Shown here: one piece after another, positions 1 to 9,522 of the stretch
Layout of the letters: each line of letters begins with the position of its first letter
How positions within the stretch are numbered: position 1 is the stretch's first letter
Source of the DNA: Beijerinckiaceae bacterium
Lineage (GTDB): Bacteria > Pseudomonadota > Alphaproteobacteria > Rhizobiales > Beijerinckiaceae
Length of the DNA: 14,482 nt
Direction: 5' to 3'
Assembly: GCA_947458675.1 (NCBI GenBank)
Contig: CANHAW010000010.1
Span: 1-14,482, forward strand
Program-made: the position numbers and the translations under genes
Notes under the pieces: generated by a model
Told to the model about the DNA's origin: nothing
Databases searched by the model: none
What the model saw: only the letters and a program-made list of their open reading frames with translations

Positions 1-246
1 CGCGCCAGCGCCGCCTGCCGTAATCTGGCCGAGCAGGGCGCCGGGCGAAACTGTCTCGCCATCCTTCGCCGTAATCTCGGCAAGCACGCCGGCGGAGGGC
101 GCGTTCACTTCGAGAGTGACCTTGTCGGTTTCAAGCTCAAGCAAAGGCTCATCGGCCTTCACCGCATCGCCGGGCTTTTTAAACCAGCGGCCGATCGTTG
201 CTTCAGAGACCGACTCGCCGAGTGTGGGAACGCGAATTTCTGCCAT
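1..246 (-). CDS. sucB: 2-oxoglutarate dehydrogenase E2 (dihydrolipoyl succinyltransferase), N-terminal part, cut by window edge
   Basis: E2 core component of the 2-oxoglutarate dehydrogenase complex; it carries the succinyl group from E1 on a lipoyl arm and transfers it to CoA in the cytoplasm. Only the first 82 codons are in the window, and the frame is open to base 1. They form a complete biotinyl/lipoyl domain: it starts [20 protein letters not shown], and the lipoylated lysine is K42 in the ETDKVTLEV motif. The region then runs into a Gly/Ala-rich stretch (about residues 77-82) that looks like the start of the flexible linker. The catalytic domain is outside. The ESV(S)E motif and the position right after sucA favour the oxoglutarate E2 over the pyruvate E2. 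The ATG at 246 lies 51 bases after the sucA stop; its ribosome binding site is weak, consistent with translation within an operon. Confidence 0.95.
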   Translation of the reverse strand, partial: MAEIRVPTLGESVSEATIGRWFKKPGDAVKADEPLLELETDKVTLEVNAPSAGVLAEITAKDGETVSPGALLGQITAGGAGA

Positions 247-257
247 TTTCGTCACGC

Positions 258-273
258 CCGCGCCATCGCGCGG
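258..273 (-). other. Short GC hairpin in the sucA-sucB gap
   Basis: A perfect 6-bp inverted repeat (arms 258-263 and 268-273, 4-base loop) lies in the 51-base gap between the sucA stop and the sucB start. There is no T-run after it on the minus strand, so it is not an intrinsic terminator. It could be a minor mRNA structure; at this length in GC-rich DNA chance is possible. Confidence 0.35.
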
Positions 274-297
274 CCCTTCGTTTCAGAGGGTTGTTCT

Positions 298-3258
298 TCA
301 GCCTGCAAGGGCCTCATCAAGAAATGCTTTGAGCTGAGCAAGATGTTTCGACATCAAGCCCGTCGCAGTCGCAGCCGAGGCGGGACGCCCAACATAATGC
401 GCCCGCTTGACCTTGGAGCCTGTCTGCCCGAGCACCCATTCGAGATAGGGCTCGACGAATGTCCAGGAGCCCATGTTTTTGGGTTCTTCCTGACACCAGA
501 CGATGTCGGCCTTCTTGAAGCGCGACAATTCAGTCACGAGCGCCTTGAGCGGGAACGGATAGAGCTGCTCAACGCGCAACAGATAAATATCGTCTATGCC
601 GCGCTTTTCACGCTCCTCGTAAAGATCGTAATAGACCTTGCCGGTGCACAGGATGACGCGACGGATCTTGTCGTCCTTCACAAGCTTGATCTTCTCGTTC
701 TTCAGCGATTCCGCATCATCCCAAAGCAGACGATGGAAGGATGTGCCGGTCGCCAGCTCATCCAGACGCGAGACCGCGCGCTTGTGACGCAAGAGCGATT
801 TTGGCGTCATCAGAATAAGCGGCTTGCGGATATCACGCTTCAGCTGACGGCGAAGCGCATGATAATAATTGGCCGGCGTCGTGCAGTTTGCGACCTGCAT
901 ATTGTCTTCAGCGCACATCTGCAGGAAGCGCTCGAGGCGAGCCGAGGAATGTTCCGGGCCTTGGCCTTCATAGCCGTGAGGCAGAAGACAAACGAGACCG
1001 GACATGCGCAGCCATTTACGCTCGCCTGAAGAGATGAACTGGTCGAAAAGCACCTGCGCACCATTGGCGAAATCGCCAAATTGGGCTTCCCACAATGTCA
1101 GCGTGTTCGGCTCGGTGAGCGAATAGCCATATTCGAAACCAAGCACGGCCTCTTCTGAAAGCATCGAATTGATGACTTCATAGCGACCCTGGCCCTCGCG
1201 AATATTATTGAGCGGGACATAGCGCGCTTCGGTTTCCTGATCGATCAGCACGGAATGGCGTTGCGAGAATGTACCGCGTTCGCAATCTTGGCCCGATAGA
1301 CGCACACGATGCTCTTCATCGACCAATGTTCCAAAGGCGAGCGCCTCGCCCATGGCCCAATCGAGATCCTGTCCGGTCTCGATCATCTTGCGTCGACCCT
1401 CAAGAAAACGGCCGATCGTTTTATGGGCGTTGAAATTGTCTGGAACTTGCGTGATCTTTTCGCCGATTTCTTTCAGCTTTGCGAGATCCACGCCGGTCTG
1501 ACCGCGACGGGCATCATCGCCCGAATCGCCTGCCGCACGCAGGCCCGACCAACGTCCATCGAGCCAATCGGCCTTGTTGGGCTTGTAGCTCTGGCCGGCT
1601 TCGAATTCCGCATCGAGGCGCGTGCGCCAGTCGGCCTGCATTTTCTCGACTTCGCCGCTCGTGACGACGCCCTCGGCGATCAGCTTTTCGCTATAGAGCT
1701 CGAGTGTCGACTTGTGGCCGCGAATTTTTTTGTACATCAGCGGCTGGGTGAAGCCCGGCTCGTCGCCTTCGTTATGACCGAAGCGGCGATAGCAGAACAT
1801 GTCGATGACGACAGGCTTGTGGAACTTCTGCCGGAACTCGATGGCAATCTTGGCGGCATAGACAACCGCTTCCGGATCGTCGCCATTCACGTGGAAGATC
1901 GGCGCTTCGATCATCTTCGCCACATCGGAAGGATAGGGCGAGGAGCGCGAATAACGCGGATAAGTCGTGAAACCGATCTGGTTGTTGACGATGAAATGGA
2001 TCGAGCCGCCGGTGCGGTGACCCTTCAGCCCCGACAGGCCAAAACATTCGGCAATAACGCCCTGGCCGGCAAAAGCGGCATCGCCATGGATCAGCAGCGG
2101 CAGAACTTTTGAGCGCTCAACAACATCGCCGAGCTGATCCTGCTTGGCGCGCACCTTGCCGAGCACGACCGGATCGGCAATTTCGAGATGCGACGGATTG
2201 GCAGTCAGCGAAAGATGGACCTTGTTACCATCGAATTCGCGATCCGACGAAGCACCCAGATGATATTTCACATCGCCCGAACCTTCGACTTCATCGGGCG
2301 CAAAAGAACCGCCCTTGAACTCATGGAAGATCGCGCGCTGTGGCTTGCCCATGACCTGCGCAAGCACATTCAGGCGACCGCGATGGGCCATGCCGAGAAC
2401 GATCTCGCGCACGCCCAATGCACCGCCGCGCTTGATGATTTGCTCAAGCGCGGGAACCATTGATTCGCCGCCATCGAGACCAAAACGCTTGGTGCCGCGG
2501 AAACGCACGTCGCAGAATTTCTCAAAACCTTCTGCTTCGACAAGCTTGGAAAGGATCGCGCGCTTGCCTTCGCGGGTGAAGGTAATTTCTTTATCCGGAC
2601 CTTCAATGCGCTCCTGCATCCAGGCTTTTTCGGCCGGATCGGACATGTGCATGAATTCGAAGCCGATCGTGTCGCAATAGGTGCGACGCAGAATGGCGAG
2701 CATTTCGGGAATGGTCGCATAATCGAGCCCGAGCACATGATCGATAAAGATCTTGCGATCGTAATCGGCTTCCGTGAAACCATAGCTCGATGGATGCAGC
2801 TCTTCATGATCCTTTTGCGGCTCAAGGCCGAGCGGATCGAGATTGGCGTGCAGATGGCCGCGCATCCGATAGGCGCGGATCATCATCAGGGCGCGAACCG
2901 AATCGCGTGTGGCGCGCAGCACATCAGCGGGCGAGACTTCGACGCCCTTAGCCTGAGCTGTCTTCTGGATCTTGTCGCCGATCTTCTTTTCGACAACGCC
3001 CCAGTTTCCATCAAGCGCGGAAACAAGTTCCCCATTGGCGTGAACCGGCCAGTTTGGCTTCTGCCAGGAAGCGCCCTTGGCGCTTTTTTCAACAGCGGCC
3101 GGATCGTCCTTCAGCGCGCCGAAAAATTCCTGCCATTGCGGATCTACGCTGTTCGGATCTTTCTCGAAACGTGCATAGAGATCCTCAATATAGGCGGCAT
3201 TGCCACCATAGAGGAAGGAGGTCGAGAGCAACGCGTCGTTCATGTCCTGACGTGCCAT
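298..3258 (-). CDS. sucA: 2-oxoglutarate dehydrogenase E1 component (thiamine diphosphate-dependent)
   Basis: Decarboxylates 2-oxoglutarate on thiamine diphosphate and passes the succinyl group to the SucB lipoyl arm. 986 residues, typical for alphaproteobacterial E1o. Visible parts: the N-terminal E2/E3-binding motif SFLYGGNAAYIEDLYARFE (about 14-32); AHRGRLNVL with H292; KYHLG with H333; the diphosphate/Mg-site residues D393 (HGDAAFAGQG) and N426 (VNNQIGFTT); GHNEGDEP at about 494-501; and the C-terminal transketolase-like half with the FEYGYSL and WEAQFGDFANGAQ motifs. H292, H333, D393 and N426 line up with the active-site His and Asp/Asn set known from E. coli SucA. The ATG at 3258 has AGGTGA about 7 bases upstream, which decides the start. 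It follows sucD after 95 bases containing a hairpin and precedes sucB by 51 bases, as expected for sucCDAB. Confidence 0.98.
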   Translation of the reverse strand: MARQDMNDALLSTSFLYGGNAAYIEDLYARFEKDPNSVDPQWQEFFGALKDDPAAVEKSAKGASWQKPNWPVHANGELVSALDGNWGVVEKKIGDKIQKTAQAKGVEVSPADVLRATRDSVRALMMIRAYRMRGHLHANLDPLGLEPQKDHEELHPSSYGFTEADYDRKIFIDHVLGLDYATIPEMLAILRRTYCDTIGFEFMHMSDPAEKAWMQERIEGPDKEITFTREGKRAILSKLVEAEGFEKFCDVRFRGTKRFGLDGGESMVPALEQIIKRGGALGVREIVLGMAHRGRLNVLAQVMGKPQRAIFHEFKGGSFAPDEVEGSGDVKYHLGASSDREFDGNKVHLSLTANPSHLEIADPVVLGKVRAKQDQLGDVVERSKVLPLLIHGDAAFAGQGVIAECFGLSGLKGHRTGGSIHFIVNNQIGFTTYPRYSRSSPYPSDVAKMIEAPIFHVNGDDPEAVVYAAKIAIEFRQKFHKPVVIDMFCYRRFGHNEGDEPGFTQPLMYKKIRGHKSTLELYSEKLIAEGVVTSGEVEKMQADWRTRLDAEFEAGQSYKPNKADWLDGRWSGLRAAGDSGDDARRGQTGVDLAKLKEIGEKITQVPDNFNAHKTIGRFLEGRRKMIETGQDLDWAMGEALAFGTLVDEEHRVRLSGQDCERGTFSQRHSVLIDQETEARYVPLNNIREGQGRYEVINSMLSEEAVLGFEYGYSLTEPNTLTLWEAQFGDFANGAQVLFDQFISSGERKWLRMSGLVCLLPHGYEGQGPEHSSARLERFLQMCAEDNMQVANCTTPANYYHALRRQLKRDIRKPLILMTPKSLLRHKRAVSRLDELATGTSFHRLLWDDAESLKNEKIKLVKDDKIRRVILCTGKVYYDLYEEREKRGIDDIYLLRVEQLYPFPLKALVTELSRFKKADIVWCQEEPKNMGSWTFVEPYLEWVLGQTGSKVKRAHYVGRPASAATATGLMSKHLAQLKAFLDEALAG

Positions 3259-3324
3259 TTCGATTCACCTGGTCAGATCGCGCCGGATCAATCTTCCGGA
3301 CGCCCGTTTCCGCTTTGTAGAAAT

Positions 3325-3352
3325 CGCGCCGCTCGTGAGCGGCGCGGTTTTT
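3325..3352. other. GC-rich hairpin with T-run on the opposite strand, between sucD and sucA
   Basis: A perfect 9-bp inverted repeat (arms 3325-3333 and 3338-3346, loop CGTG) lies 7 bases after the sucD stop codon. Read on the plus strand it is followed by G and five T (3348-3352), the classical intrinsic-terminator shape. Read on the minus strand, the direction of the flanking genes, it is followed only by ATTTC. AAA/TTT on either side can extend the stem. As sucA and sucB lie downstream in the same direction, full termination is unlikely. It may give partial termination, stabilise the 3' end of sucCD mRNA, or block antisense transcripts. Confidence 0.7.
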
Positions 3353-3353
3353 G

Positions 3354-4241
3354 TCACTTGCCCTTCAAGACTTCGACAAGCGTCTTGCCGAGGCGTGCAG
3401 GCGAGGGCGACACGCGGATGCCCGCGGCCTCCATCGCTGCGATCTTGTCTTCCGCGCCGCCCTTGCCGCCCGAAATGATCGCACCCGCATGGCCCATGCG
3501 GCGACCCGGTGGAGCCGTGCGGCCCGCGATAAAGCCAACCATCGGCTTCTTGCGACCGCGCTTGGCTTCGTCGATGAGGAATTGCGCCGCATCTTCTTCA
3601 GCCGAGCCGCCGATTTCGCCGATCATGACAATCGATTGGGTCTTGGGGTCGGCAAGGAACATTTCGAGCACGTCGATAAATTCGGTGCCCTTGACGGGAT
3701 CGCCGCCAATGCCGACAGCCGTCGTCTGGCCGAGACCTTCGACAGTAGTCTGGTAGACGGCTTCATAGGTGAGCGTGCCGGAACGCGACACGACACCAAC
3801 CGAACCAGGCTTGAAAATATTGCCCGGCATAATGCCGATCTTGCATTCGCCGGCGGTCATCACGCCGGGGCAGTTCGGGCCGATGAGGCGCGACTTCGAT
3901 CCCGAAAGCGAACGCTTCACGCGGATCATGTCGGCAACCGGAATGCCTTCCGTGATGCAAACGATGAGCGGGATTTCCGCATCGATTGCTTCGCAAATGG
4001 CATCGGCCGCACCCGGCGGGGGAACATAGATCACCGATGCATCGGCACCGGTGGCGTTGCGCGCTTCAGTCACCGTGTCGAAGACAGGCAGTCCGATATG
4101 CGTGGAACCGCCTTTGCCCGGCGACGTTCCGCCAACCATTTTTGTGCCATAGGCAATCGCCTGTTCCGAATGGAACGTGCCGTTCTTGCCGGTGAAACCC
4201 TGGCAGATGACCTTGGTGTTACGATCGATCAAAACGGACAT
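3354..4241 (-). CDS. sucD: Succinyl-CoA synthetase (succinate-CoA ligase), alpha subunit
   Basis: With SucC it converts succinyl-CoA, phosphate and NDP to succinate, CoA and NTP, the substrate-level phosphorylation of the TCA cycle. 295 residues, a normal length. The N-terminal CoA-binding Rossmann-type domain has [15 protein letters not shown] at about 15-29, and IGPNCPG includes C124. The C-terminal ligase domain carries the phosphohistidine H251 in [16 protein letters not shown], and the [12 protein letters not shown] segment is at about 208-219. The ATG at 4241 overlaps the sucC stop codon by one base (TAATG on the minus strand), so the two subunits are probably translationally coupled, which suits a subunit pair made in equal amounts. 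A hairpin starts 7 bases after the stop. Nothing is missing or unusual. Confidence 0.98.
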   Translation of the reverse strand: MSVLIDRNTKVICQGFTGKNGTFHSEQAIAYGTKMVGGTSPGKGGSTHIGLPVFDTVTEARNATGADASVIYVPPPGAADAICEAIDAEIPLIVCITEGIPVADMIRVKRSLSGSKSRLIGPNCPGVMTAGECKIGIMPGNIFKPGSVGVVSRSGTLTYEAVYQTTVEGLGQTTAVGIGGDPVKGTEFIDVLEMFLADPKTQSIVMIGEIGGSAEEDAAQFLIDEAKRGRKKPMVGFIAGRTAPPGRRMGHAGAIISGGKGGAEDKIAAMEAAGIRVSPSPARLGKTLVEVLKGK

Positions 4242-5440
4242 TATTTGGCCCCCCGAACGGCCTTGACGATTTTCTGGGCGGCGTCGTCCAGATCGTCGGC
4301 GGAAATGACATTGAGGCCGGAGCCCGAGATGATCTTCTTGCCGAGCTCGACATTGGTGCCTTCAAGGCGAACAACGAGCGGCACCTGCAGGCCGACTTCC
4401 TTGACGGCGGCCAGCACACCTTCGGCGATGACATCGCATTTCATGATGCCACCGAAGATGTTGACGAGAATGCCCTTCACATTGGGATCGGCTGTGATGA
4501 TCTTGAAGGCCGCTGTGACCTTCTCCTTCGTGGCGCCACCGCCGACATCGAGGAAGTTCGCCGGGAATTCGCCGTAAAGCTTGATGATGTCCATCGTCGC
4601 CATGGCGAGACCAGCGCCATTGACCATGCAGCCAATCGTGCCATCGAGCGCAATATAGGCGAGGTCATGCTTCGAGGCTTCGATTTCCTTGGCGTCCTCT
4701 TCGGTCTCGTCGCGCAAGGCGAAGATGTCGGGATGACGATAAAGCGCATTCGAATCGAAGGAGACCTTCGCATCGAGACATTTGAGTTCACCCTGTTTGG
4801 TGATGATCAAAGGATTGATCTCGAGCATGGCCATGTCAGTGTCGACAAAGGCCTTGTAGAGTTTTGCCACAAGTGAACCGGCCTGTTTGGCGAGTTCGCC
4901 GGACAATCCCAGCGCCTTGGCAACCGTGCGACCGTGATGGGGCATGATGCCCGTGGCGGGATCGATCGAGAAAGTGATGATCTTTTCAGGCGTCGAATGC
5001 GCCACTTCTTCGATATCCATGCCGCCTTCGGTCGACACGACGAAGGACACGCGCGAGGTGGCGCGATCGACGAGGGCAGAGAGATAGAATTCCTTCTCAA
5101 TGTCCGAGCCGTCTTCGATGTAAATGCGATTGACCTGCTTTCCGGCCGGGCCTGTCTGGATTGTCACCAGCGTATTGCCAAGCATCTGCGAAACAAAGGT
5201 CTTCACTTCGTCGATGGATTTGGCCAGACGCACGCCGCCTTTTTCTCCGGCAGCAGCTTCCTTGAATTTGCCTTTGCCGCGACCGCCGGCATGGATCTGT
5301 GACTTGACGACCCAGAGAGGTCCGCCGAGTTCCTTTGCTGCGGCTTCGGCTTCGCTCGCATTCATCACGGCAACGCCGCGCGATACGGGGACGCCAAACG
5401 TCTTCAAAATGGCCTTGGCCTGATATTCATGAATGTTCAT
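4241..5440 (-). CDS. sucC: Succinyl-CoA synthetase (ADP/GDP-forming), beta subunit
   Basis: Nucleotide-binding subunit of succinyl-CoA synthetase. 399 residues. It starts with the family-typical [19 protein letters not shown]. The ATP-grasp domain includes [17 protein letters not shown] (about 44-60) and EINPL in the middle. The C-terminal part has the glycine-rich GGGATKEKV and [10 protein letters not shown](V)IAEG motifs of the subunit interface. The reading frame is also open to an ATG at 5455 (adding MRAFP), but the ATG at 5440 gives the conserved family N-terminus and was chosen; neither has a strong Shine-Dalgarno. It follows mdh by 69 bases that hold a perfect hairpin, and its stop overlaps the sucD start. 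Whether the enzyme prefers ADP or GDP cannot be told from sequence. Confidence 0.97.
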   Translation of the reverse strand: MNIHEYQAKAILKTFGVPVSRGVAVMNASEAEAAAKELGGPLWVVKSQIHAGGRGKGKFKEAAAGEKGGVRLAKSIDEVKTFVSQMLGNTLVTIQTGPAGKQVNRIYIEDGSDIEKEFYLSALVDRATSRVSFVVSTEGGMDIEEVAHSTPEKIITFSIDPATGIMPHHGRTVAKALGLSGELAKQAGSLVAKLYKAFVDTDMAMLEINPLIITKQGELKCLDAKVSFDSNALYRHPDIFALRDETEEDAKEIEASKHDLAYIALDGTIGCMVNGAGLAMATMDIIKLYGEFPANFLDVGGGATKEKVTAAFKIITADPNVKGILVNIFGGIMKCDVIAEGVLAAVKEVGLQVPLVVRLEGTNVELGKKIISGSGLNVISADDLDDAAQKIVKAVRGAK

Positions 5441-5472
5441 TGGAAAGGCTCGCATCCCCGGAGAGGTGGAGG

Positions 5473-5496
5473 CGCCGGCGGCACAGACCGCCGGCG
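5473..5496 (-). other. Perfect GC hairpin in the mdh-sucC gap
   Basis: Arms 5473-5481 and 5488-5496 form a perfect 9-bp inverted repeat of only G and C around a 6-base loop, 13 bases after the mdh stop. On the minus strand it is followed by a C-rich stretch, not by T, so it does not look like an intrinsic terminator. It more likely protects or separates the mdh part of the mdh-sucCDAB transcript. Confidence 0.65.
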
Positions 5497-5509
5497 AGTG
5501 AAGTCCCGC

Positions 5510-6748
<1,239 letters not shown>

Positions 6749-7369
6749 TCATATCTTTCCGCTCGCAAGAATGCGCAACATGAGCCGTACGCAACGATCG
6801 CATCGGCCATCCATCTGGCCCCTTGGGACGTTTCGGTCCAGGCGGATCGAAACCGGGCTCATGAAGCGATAGGCGGCATCGAAAACCAGAGCGAGCGCTC
6901 GACGCTGGTCGGCGATCTCGAACATGCCGCCGCCCGTGCCTTCCTCCAGAACCTTCTGGATTTCAGACTGGATGCGGGTGCGATGTTTTCGGGCGATCGT
7001 TCGGCCTTCCTCAAATGATCGGCAGAACAGATCGAAGATTTCGGCGTCGCTCTCCAATTTGTCCCGGTAAGAGCGATGAATCGAGACAATGATGCGCTCG
7101 AGTTTGTCGAAGGCGGGGTCGGGCGCTTCGGCAATCCTGCGGCAATCGCTCTCGACCGGCTTGAGCCATTGTTCGGTCACCGCATCGAACAGGGCCTCTT
7201 TCGAGGGAAAATACCGATACACATTGCCATGCGACATGCCGGCCTCGCGCGCCACGGCGACAATCGTCAGGCGCGCGGCTCCAAACCGCCGGACATGGTC
7301 GGCAGCAAGATCGAGGATGCGTAAATCCACCGATTCGGCGGATGGCGGCGCTGGTTTGGGTTCTGACAT
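6749..7369 (-). CDS. TetR/AcrR-family transcriptional regulator
   Basis: 206-residue one-component regulator. The N-terminal DNA-binding domain covers about residues 15-62, with the helix-turn-helix around 33-54 (LTIVAVAREAGMSHGNVYRYF), followed by the typical PSKEALFDAV. The C-terminal two thirds are a helical ligand and dimer domain that I cannot assign to a ligand. The ATG at 7369 was chosen because it leaves a normal N-terminal arm; the frame is open to 7432, inside zapE. It begins 7 bases after the zapE stop, so the two are probably co-transcribed, and it ends 273 bases before mdh. Its target is unknown: the nearby 31-bp dyad (6712-6742) suggests the mdh-sucCDAB promoter, but this is inference from position only. 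No sequence oddity in the protein is seen. Confidence 0.92.
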   Translation of the reverse strand: MSEPKPAPPSAESVDLRILDLAADHVRRFGAARLTIVAVAREAGMSHGNVYRYFPSKEALFDAVTEQWLKPVESDCRRIAEAPDPAFDKLERIIVSIHRSYRDKLESDAEIFDLFCRSFEEGRTIARKHRTRIQSEIQKVLEEGTGGGMFEIADQRRALALVFDAAYRFMSPVSIRLDRNVPRGQMDGRCDRCVRLMLRILASGKI

Positions 7370-7376
7370 ATCCGCT

Positions 7377-8555
7377 TCAGGTCTCGACGAGGCCAGTGGC
7401 CTGCCCCGAACCTTCCGATGTTCCCGACCCATGTGGCAAGGCCAGATATTCGGTAGAGCGCATTTCGATCAGGCGCGAGACTGTGCGATCGAACTGAAAC
7501 GCCTCATGACCATTGCTGGCGAGATAAAGGCCGGTCGGTTCCGCTTCGGCTGAAACGATCAGTTTGACGTGGCTGTCATAAAGCGCGTCGATGAGATTGA
7601 TGAAACGCTTCGCCTCATTTCGTTTCTCCTCATCCATGATGGGAATCTGCTCGATGATCAGCGTGTGAAATTCGCGCGCAAGTTCAAGATAATCGGTCGC
7701 CCCAAGTGGCTGTTCGCAGAGATCCGCAAAACGGAAACGCGCCACCCCACCTGCTTGCTCGGGAACCTTTACCTTGCGACCCAAAACCTCCACGTCGCGC
7801 GACAGACCCTTATCGGTTCCGGTGAGTTTCTTGAACATGCGATCGATGTTCTGCTTCGCGTCCTTATCGGCAGGCACGTAATAAACATGTTCGTTCGAAA
7901 GCTTTTCAAGCCGGAAATCTGTGCGTGACCGAAGCTCGATCACGTCCATACGTTCTTGCAGAAGATGGATGAAGGGCACAAAAAGCGCTCGATTCAGACC
8001 GTTTTCATAAAGACGATCGGGTACGACGTTGGAGGTTGCCACAACAACAACGCCATGGGCAAAAAGCGCCGTGAAGAGACGGCCGAGGATCATCGCATCG
8101 GCAATATCCGTCACGGCAAATTCGTCGAAGCAAAGCAAGGTGGCCTTGCGCGCCAAATCATTTGCGACAGGCGCAATCGGATCTTCGCCCTTGACGTCGC
8201 CCTTCTTCAGTCGCTGACGATAATCATGAATACGCGCATGAACATCGGCCATGAAGGCATGAAAATGGACCCGCCTTTTCCGCTGGATGGGAACGGCTTC
8301 GAAGAAGAGATCCATGAGCATGGTTTTACCGCGCCCGACCGAACCCCAGACATAGAGCCCACGAAGCGGAGGCGATTTGTGCTTGCGGCTGAAAAGGCGA
8401 CGAATGGCCGAAGCCTGACCCGGCAGGCGATAATCGTGCAGGCGGCGCGCCAACCCATCAAGATGGCCAAGCGCCTCCTCCTGCGCCGGATCGCATTCGA
8501 TCGAACCCGAGGCGACGAGATCATAATAAAGATCGAAGACGGTAGGTCCGGTCAC
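7377..8555 (-). CDS. zapE: Cell division protein ZapE / AFG1-like P-loop ATPase
   Basis: AFG1/ZapE-family ATPase. The E. coli member acts at the Z-ring, and the mitochondrial relatives act in inner-membrane protein quality control. Walker A is WGSVGRGKT (about 70-78), Walker B is LLCFDEF (D144, E145), and the sensor-1 segment is VVVATSNVVPDRLYENGLNR with N176. The family N-terminus with (Y)DLVASGSIECDPAQ is present. No ATG fits: the longest frame starts with TTG at 8582, but GTG at 8555 has AGGA seven bases upstream and gives the usual short N-terminus (392 residues), so it is preferred. The start is the least certain part. The upstream sdh operon ends in a terminator at 8610-8642, so zapE probably has its own promoter in the short stretch between; I could not recognise it. 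The tetR gene follows after 7 bases. Confidence 0.93.
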   Translation of the reverse strand: MTGPTVFDLYYDLVASGSIECDPAQEEALGHLDGLARRLHDYRLPGQASAIRRLFSRKHKSPPLRGLYVWGSVGRGKTMLMDLFFEAVPIQRKRRVHFHAFMADVHARIHDYRQRLKKGDVKGEDPIAPVANDLARKATLLCFDEFAVTDIADAMILGRLFTALFAHGVVVVATSNVVPDRLYENGLNRALFVPFIHLLQERMDVIELRSRTDFRLEKLSNEHVYYVPADKDAKQNIDRMFKKLTGTDKGLSRDVEVLGRKVKVPEQAGGVARFRFADLCEQPLGATDYLELAREFHTLIIEQIPIMDEEKRNEAKRFINLIDALYDSHVKLIVSAEAEPTGLYLASNGHEAFQFDRTVSRLIEMRSTEYLALPHGSGTSEGSGQATGLVET

Positions 8556-8609
8556 GGGCGCGTCCTGCTTGTCTCCGCTCAAGTAACGGCGCGCAGGCCG
8601 CAGTGCAAG

Positions 8610-8642
8610 AAAAAGGGCCGGCGCATGAAATGCTGCCGGCCC
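8610..8642 (-). terminator. Intrinsic terminator of the sdhCDAB operon
   Basis: On the minus strand, 25 bases after the sdhB stop, arms GGGCCGGC (8642-8635) and GCCGGCCC (8622-8615) form a perfect 8-bp stem. An inner 4-bp stem (GCAT/ATGC, with one bulged base) closes a 3-base loop. Five T (8614-8610), then CTT, follow directly. This is the best intrinsic terminator in the window and separates sdhCDAB from zapE. Confidence 0.9.
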
Positions 8643-8667
8643 CTGAATTCGGTCGCCAATCGAAGCC

Positions 8668-9447
8668 TCAGCTCTGACGGGTGATCATCATATTCTTGAT
8701 TTCGGCAATCGCCTTGGCCGGATTCAACCCCTTCGGGCAAGCCTTGGCGCAATTCATGATCGTGTGGCAGCGATAGAGCCGGAAGGGATCTTCCAGATTA
8801 TCGAGGCGCTGGCCGGTCGCCTCATCGCGCGAATCGATCAGCCAGCGATAGGCCTGAAGAAGCGCCGCGGGACCGAGATAACGGTCGCCATTCCACCAAT
8901 AGCTCGGGCAGGATGTCGAGCAGCAAGCGCACAGGATGCACTCATACAGACCATCGAGCTTGTAGCGATCTTCCGGCGATTGCTTCCATTCCGCTTCCGG
9001 CTGCGGCGTATCGGTCTGCAGCCAGGGCTCGATGGAGGCGTGCTGCGCATAAAAGCGCGTCAGATCGGGCACGAGATCCTTCACCACCGGCATATGCGGC
9101 AGCGGATAAATCTTCACCGTTCCCTTGATGTCCTTCATGTCCTTCGTGCAGGCCAGCGTATTCGTGCCGTCGATATTCATCGCGCAGGAACCGCAAATGC
9201 CCTCACGGCAGGAGCGCCGGAAGGTCAGGGTCGGATCGATCTTGTTCTTGATGTAGAGAACGGCGTCCAGAACCATCGGGCCGCAATCGTCCATATCGAC
9301 ATAATAAGTATCGATACGTGGATTGGCGCCATCGTCCGGATTCCAGCGATAGATGCGGAATTCGCGGAGATTGGTCGCGCCCTGCGGCTTCGCCCAGGTC
9401 TTGCCCTCGGTCGGTCGTGAATTCTTCGGAAGAGCCAGTTCAACCAT
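8668..9447 (-). CDS. sdhB: Succinate dehydrogenase iron-sulfur subunit
   Basis: Electron-transfer subunit of complex II; carries electrons from the SdhA flavin to quinone through three iron-sulfur clusters. 259 residues. The [2Fe-2S] ligands are C80, C85, C88 ([14 protein letters not shown]) and C100. The [4Fe-4S] ligands are C170, C173, C176 (ECILCACC) and C237 (ACP). The [3Fe-4S] ligands are C180, C227 and C233. All eleven positions correspond to the E. coli pattern, so the protein looks fully functional. It faces the cytoplasm and docks on the SdhCD membrane anchor. The ATG at 9447 has a GAGAG-type ribosome binding site. The 75-base gap after sdhA holds a strong hairpin, and a terminator follows the gene, so it is the last gene of sdhCDAB. 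Confidence 0.98.
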   Translation of the reverse strand: MVELALPKNSRPTEGKTWAKPQGATNLREFRIYRWNPDDGANPRIDTYYVDMDDCGPMVLDAVLYIKNKIDPTLTFRRSCREGICGSCAMNIDGTNTLACTKDMKDIKGTVKIYPLPHMPVVKDLVPDLTRFYAQHASIEPWLQTDTPQPEAEWKQSPEDRYKLDGLYECILCACCSTSCPSYWWNGDRYLGPAALLQAYRWLIDSRDEATGQRLDNLEDPFRLYRCHTIMNCAKACPKGLNPAKAIAEIKNMMITRQS

Positions 9448-9468
9448 TGATTCTCTCTCGAACCTGCG

Positions 9469-9492
9469 GCGGGAAAGGATGACCTTTCCCGC
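9469..9492 (-). other. Perfect 10-bp hairpin in the sdhA-sdhB gap
   Basis: Arms 9469-9478 and 9483-9492 form a perfect 10-bp stem (GCGGGAAAGG on both strands) with a 4-base loop. It lies between the sdhA stop (9523) and the sdhB start (9447). On the minus strand the next bases are AGGTTCGAGAG, with no T-run, so termination is unlikely. A stabilising or processing hairpin in sdhCDAB mRNA, or a translational brake on sdhB, is more plausible. Confidence 0.75.
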
Positions 9493-9522
9493 AATTATTG
9501 CATGACGTGCCTCAAGCGCGGC

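Noticed and set aside
343..1029. Plus-strand open frame of 228 codons inside sucA
   Set aside because: It lies antisense to the strongly conserved C-terminal half of sucA; its translation resembles no family I know, and long antisense frames are expected opposite GC-rich genes.
2647..4577. Two long plus-strand open frames (up to 408 codons) across sucA, sucD and sucC
   Set aside because: They cross gene borders antisense to well-identified enzymes, have no ribosome binding site or recognisable domain, and are best explained as codon-bias shadows.
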